The notes beneath the pieces were generated by a model, which searched no databases, was not told where the DNA came from, and worked only from the letters and a program-made list of their open reading frames with translations. Made by a program: the position numbers and the translations under genes. This document shows, piece after piece, positions 37,479 to 47,365 of a stretch of DNA of 64,000 bases (position 1 is the first letter of the stretch; every line of letters starts with the position of its first letter). The stretch is from Burkholderiales bacterium (GTDB taxonomy: Bacteria; Pseudomonadota; Gammaproteobacteria; Burkholderiales; Nitrosomonadaceae), in assembly GCA_024235755.1 (NCBI GenBank), contig JACKLV010000004.1:124001-188000 (forward strand), read 5' to 3'.

Positions 37479-37862
37479 ATGAAAAATAACACTATCGGAA
37501 GAACTCGCTGGGCGATTGCCGAAGGTTATATACCACTCGGCAGCACAAACGGCGAAGATCCACGTTTTTTAAGTCACGAAACGGCGTGCATACTTAACGC
37601 TGGTGATCAGTGCGCACATGTCACAATTACAGTTTATTTTAAAGACCGGGAGCCGGCTGGCCCATATTATATTTTGTTACCCGCACGTCGTGTTTTGCAT
37701 CAGAGATTCAATGACTTGAATAAGCCAGAGTCAATTCCCAAAGATACGCCTTTTGCTAGTGTGATCGAATCCGATGTGCCAATAGTGGTGCAGCATACCC
37801 GGCTCGATTCGCGGCAGCCAGAATTGGCTTTATTAAGTACAACTGCCTACTCCGATGAATAA
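37479..37862 (+). CDS. homologue of Anabaena sensory rhodopsin transducer (ASRT fold)
   Basis: 127 residues closely resembling the sensory rhodopsin transducer family along its whole length: IGRTRWAIAEGYIPLGSTNG, HETACILNAGDQCAHVTITV, LLPARRVLHQRFNDLN, then VPIVVQHTRLDSRQPELALL. The Anabaena protein is a small beta-sandwich tetramer that binds its photoreceptor and DNA. Its fold resembles carbohydrate-binding modules. No rhodopsin gene is in the window. It stands 146 bases after the YdiJ-like gene on the same strand, so a role with acid-sugar metabolism (ligand sensing or sugar binding) is my inference. A GGAG-type ribosome-binding site is present. Confidence 0.88.
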   Translation: MKNNTIGRTRWAIAEGYIPLGSTNGEDPRFLSHETACILNAGDQCAHVTITVYFKDREPAGPYYILLPARRVLHQRFNDLNKPESIPKDTPFASVIESDVPIVVQHTRLDSRQPELALLSTTAYSDE

Positions 37863-38090
37863 TTATAGGTGATTCATTTTTTGGTGGGATTGAAAGCTGA
37901 GTAGGATTTATCAAAAACAGGTTTTTACCCGACCTTGGTAACAACGGCTCAGTTACTTTTCAGATATCGATAAAAACCCGAATAACTTTTTAATGGTTGG
38001 TTAACAGTCAGTTCTGCAATCAACAGAGGGAAATCTGAATTTCTAAATATAAATAATTAGTTAATTAATTGATTTAAAGGGTTAAATCTC

Positions 38091-39119
38091 GTGAAGCACA
38101 ATTTATATATGACGCCATTCTTAGTGATATCGATCACAGCAATTGTGGTATTACCAAATGCAGTTCAAGCTTCAGAAGCGCCGCTGAATTATTTCTTACA
38201 TAGTTACGGTCCGGCGGCGAAGCCAACAATGTATTTGGGATGGGTGCTTGCAGGACTATCAGTGATTATTTGTATTGTTATTTCGCTACTTCTGTTAACC
38301 GCCATAATCCGGAAGAGATCCCGCAGCGATCCATACTCCATTGATCGCGAAGGTGGTGGGCTTCTCTGGATATATATTGGTACAGGAATATCAACTATTA
38401 TTTTATTTGGATTGGTGATTTATTCATCGATGATCCTAAATCAGGTTGCAAAGCCAACTCAGACACCGGCCCTTACTGTAACAGTGACTGGATATGACTG
38501 GTGGTGGAAAGTTGAATATGAGCATGATGATCCTACCCAACACATTATCACTGCAAATGAACTCCATATTCCTGTGGGGTTGCCCGTTCTTATCAAACTT
38601 AAAAGCGCTGATGTTATTCATGCTTTTTGGGTGCCAAAGCTTGCCGGAAAAACACAAATGATTCCGGGTCTGGTAAATCAGCAGTGGATTCAAGCAGATA
38701 TGTCAGGCATATATGCTGGGCAGTGCGTTCAGTTTTGCGGAGCTGGTCATGCTCATATGGGTTTAGAGGTTATCGCAAAAAGCCCCCAAGAATTCGAAGA
38801 CTGGCAGAATACTCAAAGAAAAACTGCAATGCTTAGTTTCAAGACATTTGAAGATCCAGGTTATAAAGTATTTATGGATCAATGTGCTGGCTGTCATACC
38901 ATCCGGGGAACTGAAGCTGCTGGCAAGCATGCGCCAGATCTAACTCATCTGAATTCACGACGTAAAATTGCGGCAGGATTATTAGCCAACACGCCCGACC
39001 ATCTAAAAAAATGGATCATGAATGCACAAGAACTTAAACCAGGATCGCGCATGCCGAGCTTTGCTCTGTCAAACCATGAAATTGCTGCACTAATGCTTTT
39101 TTTATCGAATTTGGATTAA
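38091..39119 (+). CDS. coxM: cytochrome c oxidase subunit II with fused cytochrome c (CoxM type)
   Basis: 342 residues starting with GTG. A signal peptide (ending near VQASE) and two membrane segments precede the CuA cupredoxin domain, whose ligands are in VIHAFWVPKL and CVQFCGAGHAHMGLEV. A C-terminal class I cytochrome c follows, with CAGCHT and a Met ligand in GSRMPSFAL. It takes electrons from soluble cytochrome c to subunit I. Gene order with the next three genes (II, I, III, small membrane protein) matches the rhizobial coxMNOP alternative oxidase. Confidence 0.9.
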   Translation: MKHNLYMTPFLVISITAIVVLPNAVQASEAPLNYFLHSYGPAAKPTMYLGWVLAGLSVIICIVISLLLLTAIIRKRSRSDPYSIDREGGGLLWIYIGTGISTIILFGLVIYSSMILNQVAKPTQTPALTVTVTGYDWWWKVEYEHDDPTQHIITANELHIPVGLPVLIKLKSADVIHAFWVPKLAGKTQMIPGLVNQQWIQADMSGIYAGQCVQFCGAGHAHMGLEVIAKSPQEFEDWQNTQRKTAMLSFKTFEDPGYKVFMDQCAGCHTIRGTEAAGKHAPDLTHLNSRRKIAAGLLANTPDHLKKWIMNAQELKPGSRMPSFALSNHEIAALMLFLSNLD

Positions 39120-39125
39120 AAGTAT

Positions 39126-41135
39126 ATGGCTATCTCCGACAAGAAACATAATCTTCCAGATAATCGTCTTGAACGCGTTCCTGAATATGGTTGTGCTCCA
39201 ACTGGTTCGACTGTCGAGATGCGTCTCGCACACACGTGGGAATGTAATCCGGGTTGGCGTGGTTGGTTTTCAACGGTCGATCATAAAACGATAGGTATAC
39301 GATATCTTATTACTGCATTCATTTTTCTGATAATAGGAGGTATTGAGGCGCTTATTATGCGTGCGCAGCTTTCCCTGCCCGATCAGACTTTATTGACACC
39401 AGAACAATATAATCAATTGTTCACGATGCACGGCATAACGATGATTTTTCTTTATGCTTTGCCGATTCTGTCAGGTTTTTCCAATTATCTTTGGCCGCTA
39501 TTATTGGGTTCCCGAGATATGGCTTTCCCACGCCTTAACGCCCTTTCATATTGGATATTTCTATTTGCTGGCGTCTTTATGTATGCAAGTTTTCCACTAG
39601 GGCAGGCCCCTAACGCAGGCTGGTTTAACTACGTACCTTTTTCTGGACCTATTTATAACACAGGTCCAAATATTGATGTTTTTGCTCTTGGTATGGTGCT
39701 TTTGGGAATTTCAACGACAGTGGGTGCAGTTAATTTTATAGTTACGCTATTTAAAATGCGGGCACCCGGCATGACGATTAATAGAGTACCAATACTCGTT
39801 TGGGGTACGCTGACCGCATCCGTAGCAAATCTCATTACTATTCCCGCAGTAAGTCTGGCTTTCTTACTTTTATGGCTAGATCGTCAAGTTGGCACCCAAT
39901 TCTTCGATGTGGCTAACGGCGGTAAACCGTTGCTATGGCAACATTTGTTCTGGATTTTTGGCCATCCGTGGGTTTATGCCATTGTTTTGCCTGCCATGGG
40001 TATTGTTTCTGATGCCTTGCCAACATTTTGTCGAAGACCTCTTGTCGGCTATACGGCGGTAGCTCTCGCTACCATGGCTACAATGATGTTTGGTTTTGTA
40101 GTATGGGTTCATCATATGTTCGCAACGGGTTTACCCACTATATCTTTGTCAATATTTGGTGCCGCCAGTATGGCAATCTCTATCCCAAGCGCAGTGGCTG
40201 TATTTGCCTGGATCGCAACTATCTGGCTGGGAAGGCCTGTGTTCAAGACACCCTTTTTATTCTTTGCCGGTTTTGTCATTTTATTTGTAATCGGTGGCTT
40301 GTCCGGTGTCATGGTGGCGGCGGTATCACTTAACTGGCAACTTAACGAAACCTATTTCGTTGTCGCACACCTGCACTATGTTTTGCTAGGTATTAATGTA
40401 TTTCCGGTCATAGGAGGGATTTATTATTGGTTTCCCAAGTTTACCGGTCGTATGATGAATGAAAAACTAGGCAAATGGAGCTTTTGGGTTATGTTTATCG
40501 GATTCAACGCAGCATTCTTTCCGATGCACATTGCCGGTTTACTAGGCATGCCCAGGCGCATTTATACATATTCGTCGCATATGGGATGGGATACCGTCAA
40601 CATGATTACATCAATCGGCTCCTTTATATTTGCTATTGGCATTCTGATTTTTCTGGTTAACGTTATGATCAGCCTTAAACGTGGCGTATTGGCAGGCTCA
40701 AATCCTTGGGATGCAGCGACTCTCGAATGGTCGATATCTTCACCACCACCGGCTTATAATTTTGCAGTCATTCCTATAATCGCAAGCCGTCATCCATTAT
40801 GGGAAAATCGGTTAAATGAGAGTAGCGAACGTTCAAGTCTTTCCGAAGGATATTTACTAACGGCAGGTCATGAAACAATCGGTACCTCACCGATTGATGC
40901 GAAACCACAAGTTATCCTAAAAATGCCGGGTGATTCTTATATACCATTTTTTGTCGGACTATTTGTATCACTGCTGTTTGTCGGTCTGTTATTTCATTGG
41001 TGGAGTTTTATCGGTGTGATGACCGCAGCATGTTGTATTACGCTAATTTTATGGATGTGGCCTCAAAAATCACTAGCTCAACGAACAGTATTCAACGCCG
41101 ATCATTCTTCACAGAACAATTCGGAAAAAATATGA
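39126..41135 (+). CDS. coxN: haem-copper oxidase subunit I (CoxN type) with altered proton channels
   Basis: 669 residues with about 14 membrane segments. Haem and CuB ligands are all present: His in LFTMHGITM, His and Tyr in FGHPWVYAI, the HH pair in VWVHHMFATG, and HxH in FVVAHLHYVL. Three channel positions differ from A-type oxidases. GHPEVY is GHPWVY (no channel Glu), the PTGIK lysine is replaced (SIPSAVAVF), and PRMNN is PRLNA, though the D-channel Asp (RDMAFPRLN) remains. A C-terminal extension of about 110 residues has two more membrane segments. Whether it pumps protons is open. Its TGA overlaps the next ATG. Confidence 0.92.
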   Translation: MAISDKKHNLPDNRLERVPEYGCAPTGSTVEMRLAHTWECNPGWRGWFSTVDHKTIGIRYLITAFIFLIIGGIEALIMRAQLSLPDQTLLTPEQYNQLFTMHGITMIFLYALPILSGFSNYLWPLLLGSRDMAFPRLNALSYWIFLFAGVFMYASFPLGQAPNAGWFNYVPFSGPIYNTGPNIDVFALGMVLLGISTTVGAVNFIVTLFKMRAPGMTINRVPILVWGTLTASVANLITIPAVSLAFLLLWLDRQVGTQFFDVANGGKPLLWQHLFWIFGHPWVYAIVLPAMGIVSDALPTFCRRPLVGYTAVALATMATMMFGFVVWVHHMFATGLPTISLSIFGAASMAISIPSAVAVFAWIATIWLGRPVFKTPFLFFAGFVILFVIGGLSGVMVAAVSLNWQLNETYFVVAHLHYVLLGINVFPVIGGIYYWFPKFTGRMMNEKLGKWSFWVMFIGFNAAFFPMHIAGLLGMPRRIYTYSSHMGWDTVNMITSIGSFIFAIGILIFLVNVMISLKRGVLAGSNPWDAATLEWSISSPPPAYNFAVIPIIASRHPLWENRLNESSERSSLSEGYLLTAGHETIGTSPIDAKPQVILKMPGDSYIPFFVGLFVSLLFVGLLFHWWSFIGVMTAACCITLILWMWPQKSLAQRTVFNADHSSQNNSEKI

Positions 41136-41734
41136 ATCTATTTGATCATAACCGGTCTCTGCCGATAGGAAGCGACGCTAAACTATCAACGGGATGGTGG
41201 GGTGTCCTAGCATTAATTGTGACAGAAAGTGCTTTGTTCGCGTATTTACTGTTTACATACTTCTATCTGTCGGCTCAGACTGAACAGCAATGGCCTCCAG
41301 AAGGATTACCCAGTCTGACTATGCCAATCATAAACACAATAATTTTACTCGCTAGCAGCGTTTCTGTCTGGGCCAGTGAACATTACATTCGATTGAAGCA
41401 AATACGTTGGAGTATCGGCCTAATGGCGTTATCAATAATCCTTGGTATCAGCTTTGTGCTGATCCAGCTTATCGAGTGGCATAAGAAACCTTATGACATG
41501 ACGTCGGATCTCTACGGATCACTATATTTCACGATTACGGGATTTCATATGTGCCATGTGGTTATAGGTATCGTTGTTTTATTGTTATTGCTAGTTTGGC
41601 TTTCGTTAGGGTATTTCGATGATAGACGACATGCCGCTGTCACAATAGGCGGTGTGTACTGGCATTTTGTCGATGTTGTTTGGCTGTTTGTTTTTGCGAC
41701 TTTGTATTTATTTCCTTACAGTGATTCCGTGTAG
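41132..41734 (+). CDS. coxO: cytochrome c oxidase subunit III (CoxO type)
   Basis: 200 residues with five membrane segments. Typical motifs are WWGVLALIVTESALFAYLLF and FTITGFHMCHVVIG, with HFVDVVWLFVFATLYL at the end. The ATG overlaps the stop of subunit I (ATGA), so translation is coupled; the frame is open upstream inside that gene, but that part is a shadow. Subunit III stabilises the proton-uptake side of subunit I in classical enzymes. Confidence 0.92.
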   Translation: MNLFDHNRSLPIGSDAKLSTGWWGVLALIVTESALFAYLLFTYFYLSAQTEQQWPPEGLPSLTMPIINTIILLASSVSVWASEHYIRLKQIRWSIGLMALSIILGISFVLIQLIEWHKKPYDMTSDLYGSLYFTITGFHMCHVVIGIVVLLLLLVWLSLGYFDDRRHAAVTIGGVYWHFVDVVWLFVFATLYLFPYSDSV

Positions 41735-41790
41735 AAGTTGAAAGAACTCTATTAGGGCAAGTAAATAAATTAATTGTACATTTCCAGCTT

Positions 41791-42192
41791 ATGAGTACAT
41801 ACAAAACATTGTTCGCTTTATTCGGTGCTCCCGCAGCATGGATCATGCAGATGCTCTTAAGCGAATCACTCACCGCATATGCCTGTTATCCATATCAGGA
41901 ACCACTGTCAGCGCCACTTTGGACAGATTTGCCAGCGATACTTGCTGCAATCAGTATAACTTGTTTGACATTAAACTTTATTTCTGCATACGTAGCATGG
42001 AGTTTTTGGCAACAATCTAACAATCCAATGATTGATAAAATTAATACACGTGAGCAGTCTCTCAAAATTGTAGGTGGACAATCTCAATTTCTTGCAATGT
42101 TGGGTATTATGTCGAATGTCGTATTTTTCGTGGCAATTTTATTTACTAGTTGCGCAATTTTATTAGTACCATTGTGTAGCGAATGGGCCTGA
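41791..42192 (+). CDS. small membrane protein of the oxidase cluster (CoxP-like)
   Basis: 133 residues with three hydrophobic segments (FALFGAPAAWIMQMLL, LPAILAAISITCLTLNFISA, NVVFFVAILFTSCAILLV). The position right after subunit III and the size match CoxP of the coxMNOP cluster, whose role is unknown. No metal-ligand motif is evident. It overlaps the following cytochrome gene by 10 bases. Confidence 0.7.
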   Translation: MSTYKTLFALFGAPAAWIMQMLLSESLTAYACYPYQEPLSAPLWTDLPAILAAISITCLTLNFISAYVAWSFWQQSNNPMIDKINTREQSLKIVGGQSQFLAMLGIMSNVVFFVAILFTSCAILLVPLCSEWA

Positions 42193-43544
42193 TTCAAATG
42201 ATATCAGCGGCTTTACTAATTAACACCGTTAACCCAATGCCAAACAGTTTTGCATGTCGTTTGTTAATTATCTTTACAATATGGGTGGTCGCCGAAAATG
42301 CCCAGAGCGCAGATCCAGAAATAATTGCTCGGGGTGCATATCTCGCCAAAGTGGCTGACTGCGAGAGCTGCCATACGGCAGGCCCCGATCATCCGCCATT
42401 TGCTGGTGGTTTTCCAGTTAAGTCTCCTTTCGGAATTATTTATTCGACTAACATAACACCCGACCCGGCAACCGGAATCGGTCAATACAGTTACGAAGAT
42501 TTTAGTCGCGCCGTTCGAAAAGGGATTGCTAAAGACGGCAGATATTTATATCCGGCAATGCCGTATCCTTCATTCGCAGCGGTCTTGGATGATGACATTC
42601 AAGCGCTGTACCTATATTTTATGGAAGAAGTAAAGGCTGTTAATCACATGCCACCGCAAACCAAACTTCCCTTTCCTTTTAATCAACGTTGGACACTTAT
42701 GTTCTGGAATGCCGTATTTGCCACTCAGGAACCGTACAAAGTTCGCACCGATCGTAATATGCAATGGAATCGCGGCGCCTATCTGGTGCAAGGACTGGGG
42801 CACTGCGGCGCTTGCCACACGCCACGCGGCTTAGCATATCAGGAGAAAGCATATTCGGAATTATCATCTGAATATTTGAGCGGCGCAATTGTGGATAACT
42901 GGTCTACTGCGGATCTGTCAGGTAATAATGCGTCTGGTTTGGGGAGATGGTCTAAAGCAGAAATTTCAACATTTCTGGAAACTGGTCACAGTAGGCTAGG
43001 AGTGGCATTCGGCAGTATGGTAACCGTGATTGAAAATAGCACGCAATATCTACGGAAAGAAGACTTGGACGCCATTGCGACCTATCTCAAATCGCTTCCA
43101 TCCCGAAAAAGCAAATCGTCTTACAAACCCTTTATTGCACAGGATCAATCAGATAAGGTCAATTTAGAAATTGGGATCAATCAATTTGAACGCCCGGGCG
43201 CCGGTCTTTATTCTGGGTTTTGCGCAAAATGTCATCAACTCAATGGCAAAGGCGATCTTCCAAAATATCCACGGTTGAGCGGCAATTCTATGGTTCTTTT
43301 AGAAAACCCTGTATCTGTCATACGTCAAGTGCTGGAAGGAGGGAAAGGTCCGCTGACAAAAAATGGACCTATACCGAAAGAAATGCCAAGTTTTGCAAAA
43401 AAATTATCTGATCGGGAGATTGCAGAGGTGCTTACTTTTGTGCGCAACAGTTGGGGTAATACAGCGCCTCCGATCACATCACGTGATGTATCCAAAATAC
43501 GAAAAAAATGTTGTAACACTACAGCTCCGTTAACCCATGAGTAA
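42183..43544 (+). CDS. tri-haem cytochrome c (AdhB-like) of the oxidase cluster
   Basis: About 453 residues, exported. A signal segment (LLIIFTIWVVAENAQS) precedes three class I cytochrome c domains with CESCHT, CGACHT and CAKCHQ. Order and spacing resemble the cytochrome subunit of membrane alcohol or gluconate dehydrogenases, which passes electrons to quinone or to an oxidase. Linked to the oxidase genes, it may be the electron donor to subunit II. The start is uncertain: ATG 42183 overlaps the preceding gene, and ATG 42198 or 42237 are alternatives; none has a strong ribosome-binding site. Confidence 0.88.
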   Translation: MGLIQMISAALLINTVNPMPNSFACRLLIIFTIWVVAENAQSADPEIIARGAYLAKVADCESCHTAGPDHPPFAGGFPVKSPFGIIYSTNITPDPATGIGQYSYEDFSRAVRKGIAKDGRYLYPAMPYPSFAAVLDDDIQALYLYFMEEVKAVNHMPPQTKLPFPFNQRWTLMFWNAVFATQEPYKVRTDRNMQWNRGAYLVQGLGHCGACHTPRGLAYQEKAYSELSSEYLSGAIVDNWSTADLSGNNASGLGRWSKAEISTFLETGHSRLGVAFGSMVTVIENSTQYLRKEDLDAIATYLKSLPSRKSKSSYKPFIAQDQSDKVNLEIGINQFERPGAGLYSGFCAKCHQLNGKGDLPKYPRLSGNSMVLLENPVSVIRQVLEGGKGPLTKNGPIPKEMPSFAKKLSDREIAEVLTFVRNSWGNTAPPITSRDVSKIRKKCCNTTAPLTHE

Positions 43545-43950
43545 GAAGACCATTGTCCAACCCCGTAAGAAAAATGCAACAGAATGGTTAACTTAACATA
43601 GCGATGACCGCGACTTGTTCGAGCATTTGCGCAAAAATAAATCGGCTGTCTTGTTGCTTGCCGGGAACCCCGCGTGTTGTTTTCACTAATAACAACAAAA
43701 ACGAACAGAAATTATGTATAGCAAAAGTCTATCAATGCGTATCCAGCTGCTTATAAGCAGTTTACAGACTATTCAGACCAAAAAATGTATGAATCCCATG
43801 CTCGTTATTCAGACAGTTCCGACTGAACAGGTTGCAGCCAGGAGCGTGTAATTCCTCTAATTCAGCAATAAGTTGACGAAAACTTCATGGATATAGTTTA
43901 AAGGCTTTGGTTTGTTAGTTTTGTTATGTTGGCGAAAATTGCTGAAAAAC
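43545..43950. other. convergent intergenic region with a possible gene scrap
   Basis: Between the cytochrome gene and the antiporter. A short plus-strand frame from about 43600 reads SDDRDLFEHLRKNKSAVLLL with no start codon. It may be a remnant of an unidentified gene. No repeat or RNA is seen. Confidence 0.35.
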
Positions 43951-45201
43951 TTATTGATTGATATTGTTGTTTAGGCGTTTGACGATTGGGTCTACAGTCA
44001 ATCCTTGTCCTATTATAGAAAACGCCACTATAACGTAAGTCATTACCAAAAAAAGTTCGCGGTGCATATCTTCGGTTAAACTTAGAGCCAGCGCAATTGA
44101 AATACCTCCTCTTATACCTCCCCAGGTCATTATTAAATGGGTTCGAGGAAAAAAATCAAGTTTTCTGGCGAAAAATTTTATAGGCAGCCATAACGACAGG
44201 TGCCTACTCAGCAGAACAATCGGAATAGCAATGATACCTGCCAGGATATATTCATTTTTAAAAGTTAGCACCAAAAGTTCCATACCGATCATAACAAAAA
44301 GCAAGGTATTAAGAAGTACATCAATCAACTCCCAAAACTTATCTACGTAGGTTTCGGTCATTTCAGACATGGCTGTGGAGCGAACCGTGTCATGACCTAC
44401 AATAAGGCCTGTGGTTACCATTGCCAGAGGCGCTGATAAATGCAGCTCATGAGCCAGTAGGGTACCGCCCATTACTGCAGCCAGGGTAATCATGACTTCT
44501 ACTTCATAATTATCGATGGCATTCATCATTTTAAAGGTACCGTATCCCAGAATTAACCCCCAGAGTATTCCACCAAGAACTTCTTTGATAAAAAGGTCAG
44601 CAATTTCAGAAACTTTTATGACTTCATTTGGTGCGACGGCAATGGAAAGAATGGTAAGAAAAACTACCACTCCCATCCCGTCGTTAAAAAGAGATTCACC
44701 GACGATCTTGGTTTCTAATTTTCTGGGAACATTGGCTTTCTTTAGAATTCCCAATACGGCGATAGGATCTGTAGGCGAGATCAATGCACCGAATAACAAG
44801 CAATAGATAAACCCCACCTGCAATCCCAACAGTTGCAAAAGATAATAGGTGAGTCCTCCAACGAGAAAAGTGGATACCAGTACACCCAGAGTAGCAAATA
44901 CCAGTACAGGCCAACGGTGTACTCTTAGTTGATCGAAATTGGTTTGAAGAGCGCCGGCAAACAATAAAAAGCTTAGCATTATATCCAGCAGTACCGTTTC
45001 AAAGTCGATCTGTGAGATCAATTCTTTCTCGGCTTGCAAAAGGGTATTGTCAAAATTTGCAATAGCAATAACGGCTATTGTAAAGACAATAGTAATAATC
45101 ATTAAGCCGATGGCAATAGGTAGCTTAAGGTATTTTATATTGATAAATCCAAAGATGGCTGAAAGTACAACCAAAATGGAAGCTATTGCATAATAATTCA
45201 T
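43951..45201 (-). CDS. CPA1-family Na+/H+ antiporter (NhaP type)
   Basis: 416 residues with about 12 membrane segments. The CPA1 signatures are intact: [20 protein letters not shown] and [18 protein letters not shown], the latter holding the paired acidic ion-binding region, and [17 protein letters not shown] near the end. It exchanges Na+ or K+ for protons across the inner membrane. Its codon usage and A-rich coding strand are a little unlike the GC-richer genes further right, so transfer is possible, but this is weak evidence. Confidence 0.9.
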   Translation of the reverse strand: MNYYAIASILVVLSAIFGFINIKYLKLPIAIGLMIITIVFTIAVIAIANFDNTLLQAEKELISQIDFETVLLDIMLSFLLFAGALQTNFDQLRVHRWPVLVFATLGVLVSTFLVGGLTYYLLQLLGLQVGFIYCLLFGALISPTDPIAVLGILKKANVPRKLETKIVGESLFNDGMGVVVFLTILSIAVAPNEVIKVSEIADLFIKEVLGGILWGLILGYGTFKMMNAIDNYEVEVMITLAAVMGGTLLAHELHLSAPLAMVTTGLIVGHDTVRSTAMSEMTETYVDKFWELIDVLLNTLLFVMIGMELLVLTFKNEYILAGIIAIPIVLLSRHLSLWLPIKFFARKLDFFPRTHLIMTWGGIRGGISIALALSLTEDMHRELFLVMTYVIVAFSIIGQGLTVDPIVKRLNNNINQ

Positions 45202-45404
45202 TTGCGCTATTTTTTTCGAAGTCTTTGGTTCTTCTCAAAAACTGATTTGATAATAATGTTAATGCAGCTTTACTGCACCAAATGGTTAATTTGGAATTTT
45301 CAGCATAATAAGTTGCTAGACGGCTAAACTGGCTCGGTCAAACTTACTTGGTTATTGCGGGCAATCGCAAGTAATTTCATCAAAACAATCGTGTCTTCAG
45401 AAGC

Positions 45405-46412
45405 TTAACTCTCTGTCATTTTGTTTTTCAATGCCCATTCCGGGCGGACCCAATGACAGGTGTAGCCCCACGGATGTTTTTCCAGATAGTCCTGGTGCTC
45501 TTCTTCTGCTTCGTGGAATCGTGAAGCTTTGATAACTTCCGTTTGAATGCTGCCGGGCAGAACGGCGCTGGCTTCGATTTCAGCGATCAAATCGCGGGCT
45601 GTTTTTTCCTGTGCTTCGTTTGCAAAGAAAATTGCCGAGCGATAGCTATCGCCGATATCGTTGCCCTGGCGGTTTTTTGTCGTCGGGTCGTGCATGATGA
45701 AGAAGAATTCAAGCAGTTTTCGGTACGAGGTCAGGCGTGGATCAAACACCACTTCAATGGCTTCTGCATGTCCGGTATCGCCTTTCTTGACATCCCGGTA
45801 AGTTGCGTGCGATGTGTGACCGCCGGTATAGCCAACGCGCGTGCGCAGGACGCCCGGCTGCTTGCGGAACAAATCCTGCATCCCCCAGAAACATCCGCCG
45901 GCTAGAATGGCGGTTTCTTCTTGGCTATCGGATTGTGCGCGTTCGTGTCTGCCGCTGTTCTTTTCGCTGTTTTCGAACAGGTCAAGGTATTCGCCGTAGC
46001 CTTCTTCCTCCAGCCTGTCTTTGGGGACAAAGCGCAGTGACGCCGAATTGATACAATAGCGCAATCCGCCTTGATCGCGCGGACCGTCGGGAAAAACATG
46101 GCCGAGATGCGATCCACCGTGACGCGATTTAACTTCCGTACGGATCATGCCGTGACTGTTATCCGAATGCTCAGTCACATATTCGTCATGCACAGGTCTG
46201 GTAAAACTCGGCCAGCCGGAATGGGAGTCATACTTGTTCGCCGAGGAAAACAAAGGCTCCCCGGAAACGACATCCACATACAGGCCTTCCTCCTTGTGAT
46301 CCCAAAACGTATTGCGAAAGGGCGGCTCCGTATCGCCGTGTTGCGTGACTCTAAACTGTAATTCATCCAGTTTCTCAACAGCTTGCTGTGTTTTTTCATA
46401 TTTTCTTGTCAT
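45405..46412 (-). CDS. bifunctional methionine sulfoxide reductase, MsrB-MsrA order
   Basis: 335 residues. Residues ~15-145 are MsrB (reducing Met-R-sulfoxide), with nucleophile Cys120 in [11 protein letters not shown] and HSGWPSF; the zinc-binding CxxC pairs are absent, as in the metal-free subgroup. Residues ~165-330 are MsrA (Met-S-sulfoxide), with catalytic Cys174 in GGCFWGMQ and [11 protein letters not shown]. The B-before-A order is the reverse of the neisserial PilB arrangement. No signal peptide is seen, so it is cytoplasmic. Confidence 0.94.
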   Translation of the reverse strand: MTRKYEKTQQAVEKLDELQFRVTQHGDTEPPFRNTFWDHKEEGLYVDVVSGEPLFSSANKYDSHSGWPSFTRPVHDEYVTEHSDNSHGMIRTEVKSRHGGSHLGHVFPDGPRDQGGLRYCINSASLRFVPKDRLEEEGYGEYLDLFENSEKNSGRHERAQSDSQEETAILAGGCFWGMQDLFRKQPGVLRTRVGYTGGHTSHATYRDVKKGDTGHAEAIEVVFDPRLTSYRKLLEFFFIMHDPTTKNRQGNDIGDSYRSAIFFANEAQEKTARDLIAEIEASAVLPGSIQTEVIKASRFHEAEEEHQDYLEKHPWGYTCHWVRPEWALKNKMTES

Positions 46413-46663
46413 TGCGGTTTCCTTCAGTTTTTTTCAGGCAAATTCATTGATATTGTATGGGTCAATTTAAAACCGATAAAGTGGCAACTGTGTAAAATAT
46501 AAAACTTTCGCGAGGCATTGTCTGGTCTGGGAAATGCATCTTAAGGTTTATGCTTGCAAGATGATTTAACGTTACGTGGGACTGAATGTTTGTTGTGCGT
46601 CGGCTGAAATATCTTCCGGCATTTGATATCATCTGAGCGGTTTATTTCTGTTTCATTTCATAT

Positions 46664-47329
46664 TTGACGCCAGTGTTAGTTAATTATTCATCAGTACCCG
46701 GATCAAGCCGGCTTTTTTATATTTACGATCCGATGTGCAGCTGGTGCTATGCGTTCGTAAATAGCTGGTCGGCGCTTCAGCGGGCGTTGCCTGCGCATGT
46801 CGACGCGGTTTATGTGCTGGGCGGTCTTGCGCCGGACACGACGGAACCCATGCCGGATGCCATGCGCAGTATGATTCAGCAAACATGGCGGAAAATTGAA
46901 AAAACGGTGCCGGGCGTGCATTTCAATTATGATTTCTGGGCGCAGAATACCCCTGTAAGATCGACATATCCGGCATGCAGAGCAATTCTGGCAGCCAGAA
47001 AACAGAATCCGGCTGCTGAAGTGGAAATGCTGCGGGCGATTCAGAACGTCTATTACCAGCTTGCTAAAAATCCGTCGCTTCCCGAAACGTTGCTGGAATG
47101 TGCCGAAACAATCGGTCTGGACAGCGCCGTATTCCAGTCTGATTTATCTAGTGAAACGATTGATGCTGCGCTGAAGCAGGAACTGCAATTAGCGGCAGAA
47201 TTGAATGCGTTTTCATTTCCTTCGCTGCGACTGATGTATCGGGATGCGATCTATCCAATCGCGATCGATTATCTTGATCACGGAGCAATGCTGAAGGAAA
47301 TCGGTGCAGTGATCAATAACAATGAATGA
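46664..47329 (+). CDS. DsbA-family thioredoxin-fold protein
   Basis: About 221 residues. A thioredoxin fold has a CxxC motif CSWC (residues 25-28) in IYDPMCSWCYAF, followed by the helical insertion and a cis-Pro loop (NAFSFPSLRLM). This resembles the FrnE/DsbA-like cytosolic oxidoreductases (often annotated DsbA family). No signal peptide is present. The start is TTG at 46664, or a GTG three codons later; no ATG lies upstream of the motif. It is 36 bases ahead of the thioesterase gene on the same strand. Confidence 0.82.
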   Translation: MTPVLVNYSSVPGSSRLFYIYDPMCSWCYAFVNSWSALQRALPAHVDAVYVLGGLAPDTTEPMPDAMRSMIQQTWRKIEKTVPGVHFNYDFWAQNTPVRSTYPACRAILAARKQNPAAEVEMLRAIQNVYYQLAKNPSLPETLLECAETIGLDSAVFQSDLSSETIDAALKQELQLAAELNAFSFPSLRLMYRDAIYPIAIDYLDHGAMLKEIGAVINNNE

Positions 47330-47365
47330 TTTTTAAGAAAAGTATCTATCAAATAAGGAATTTTC

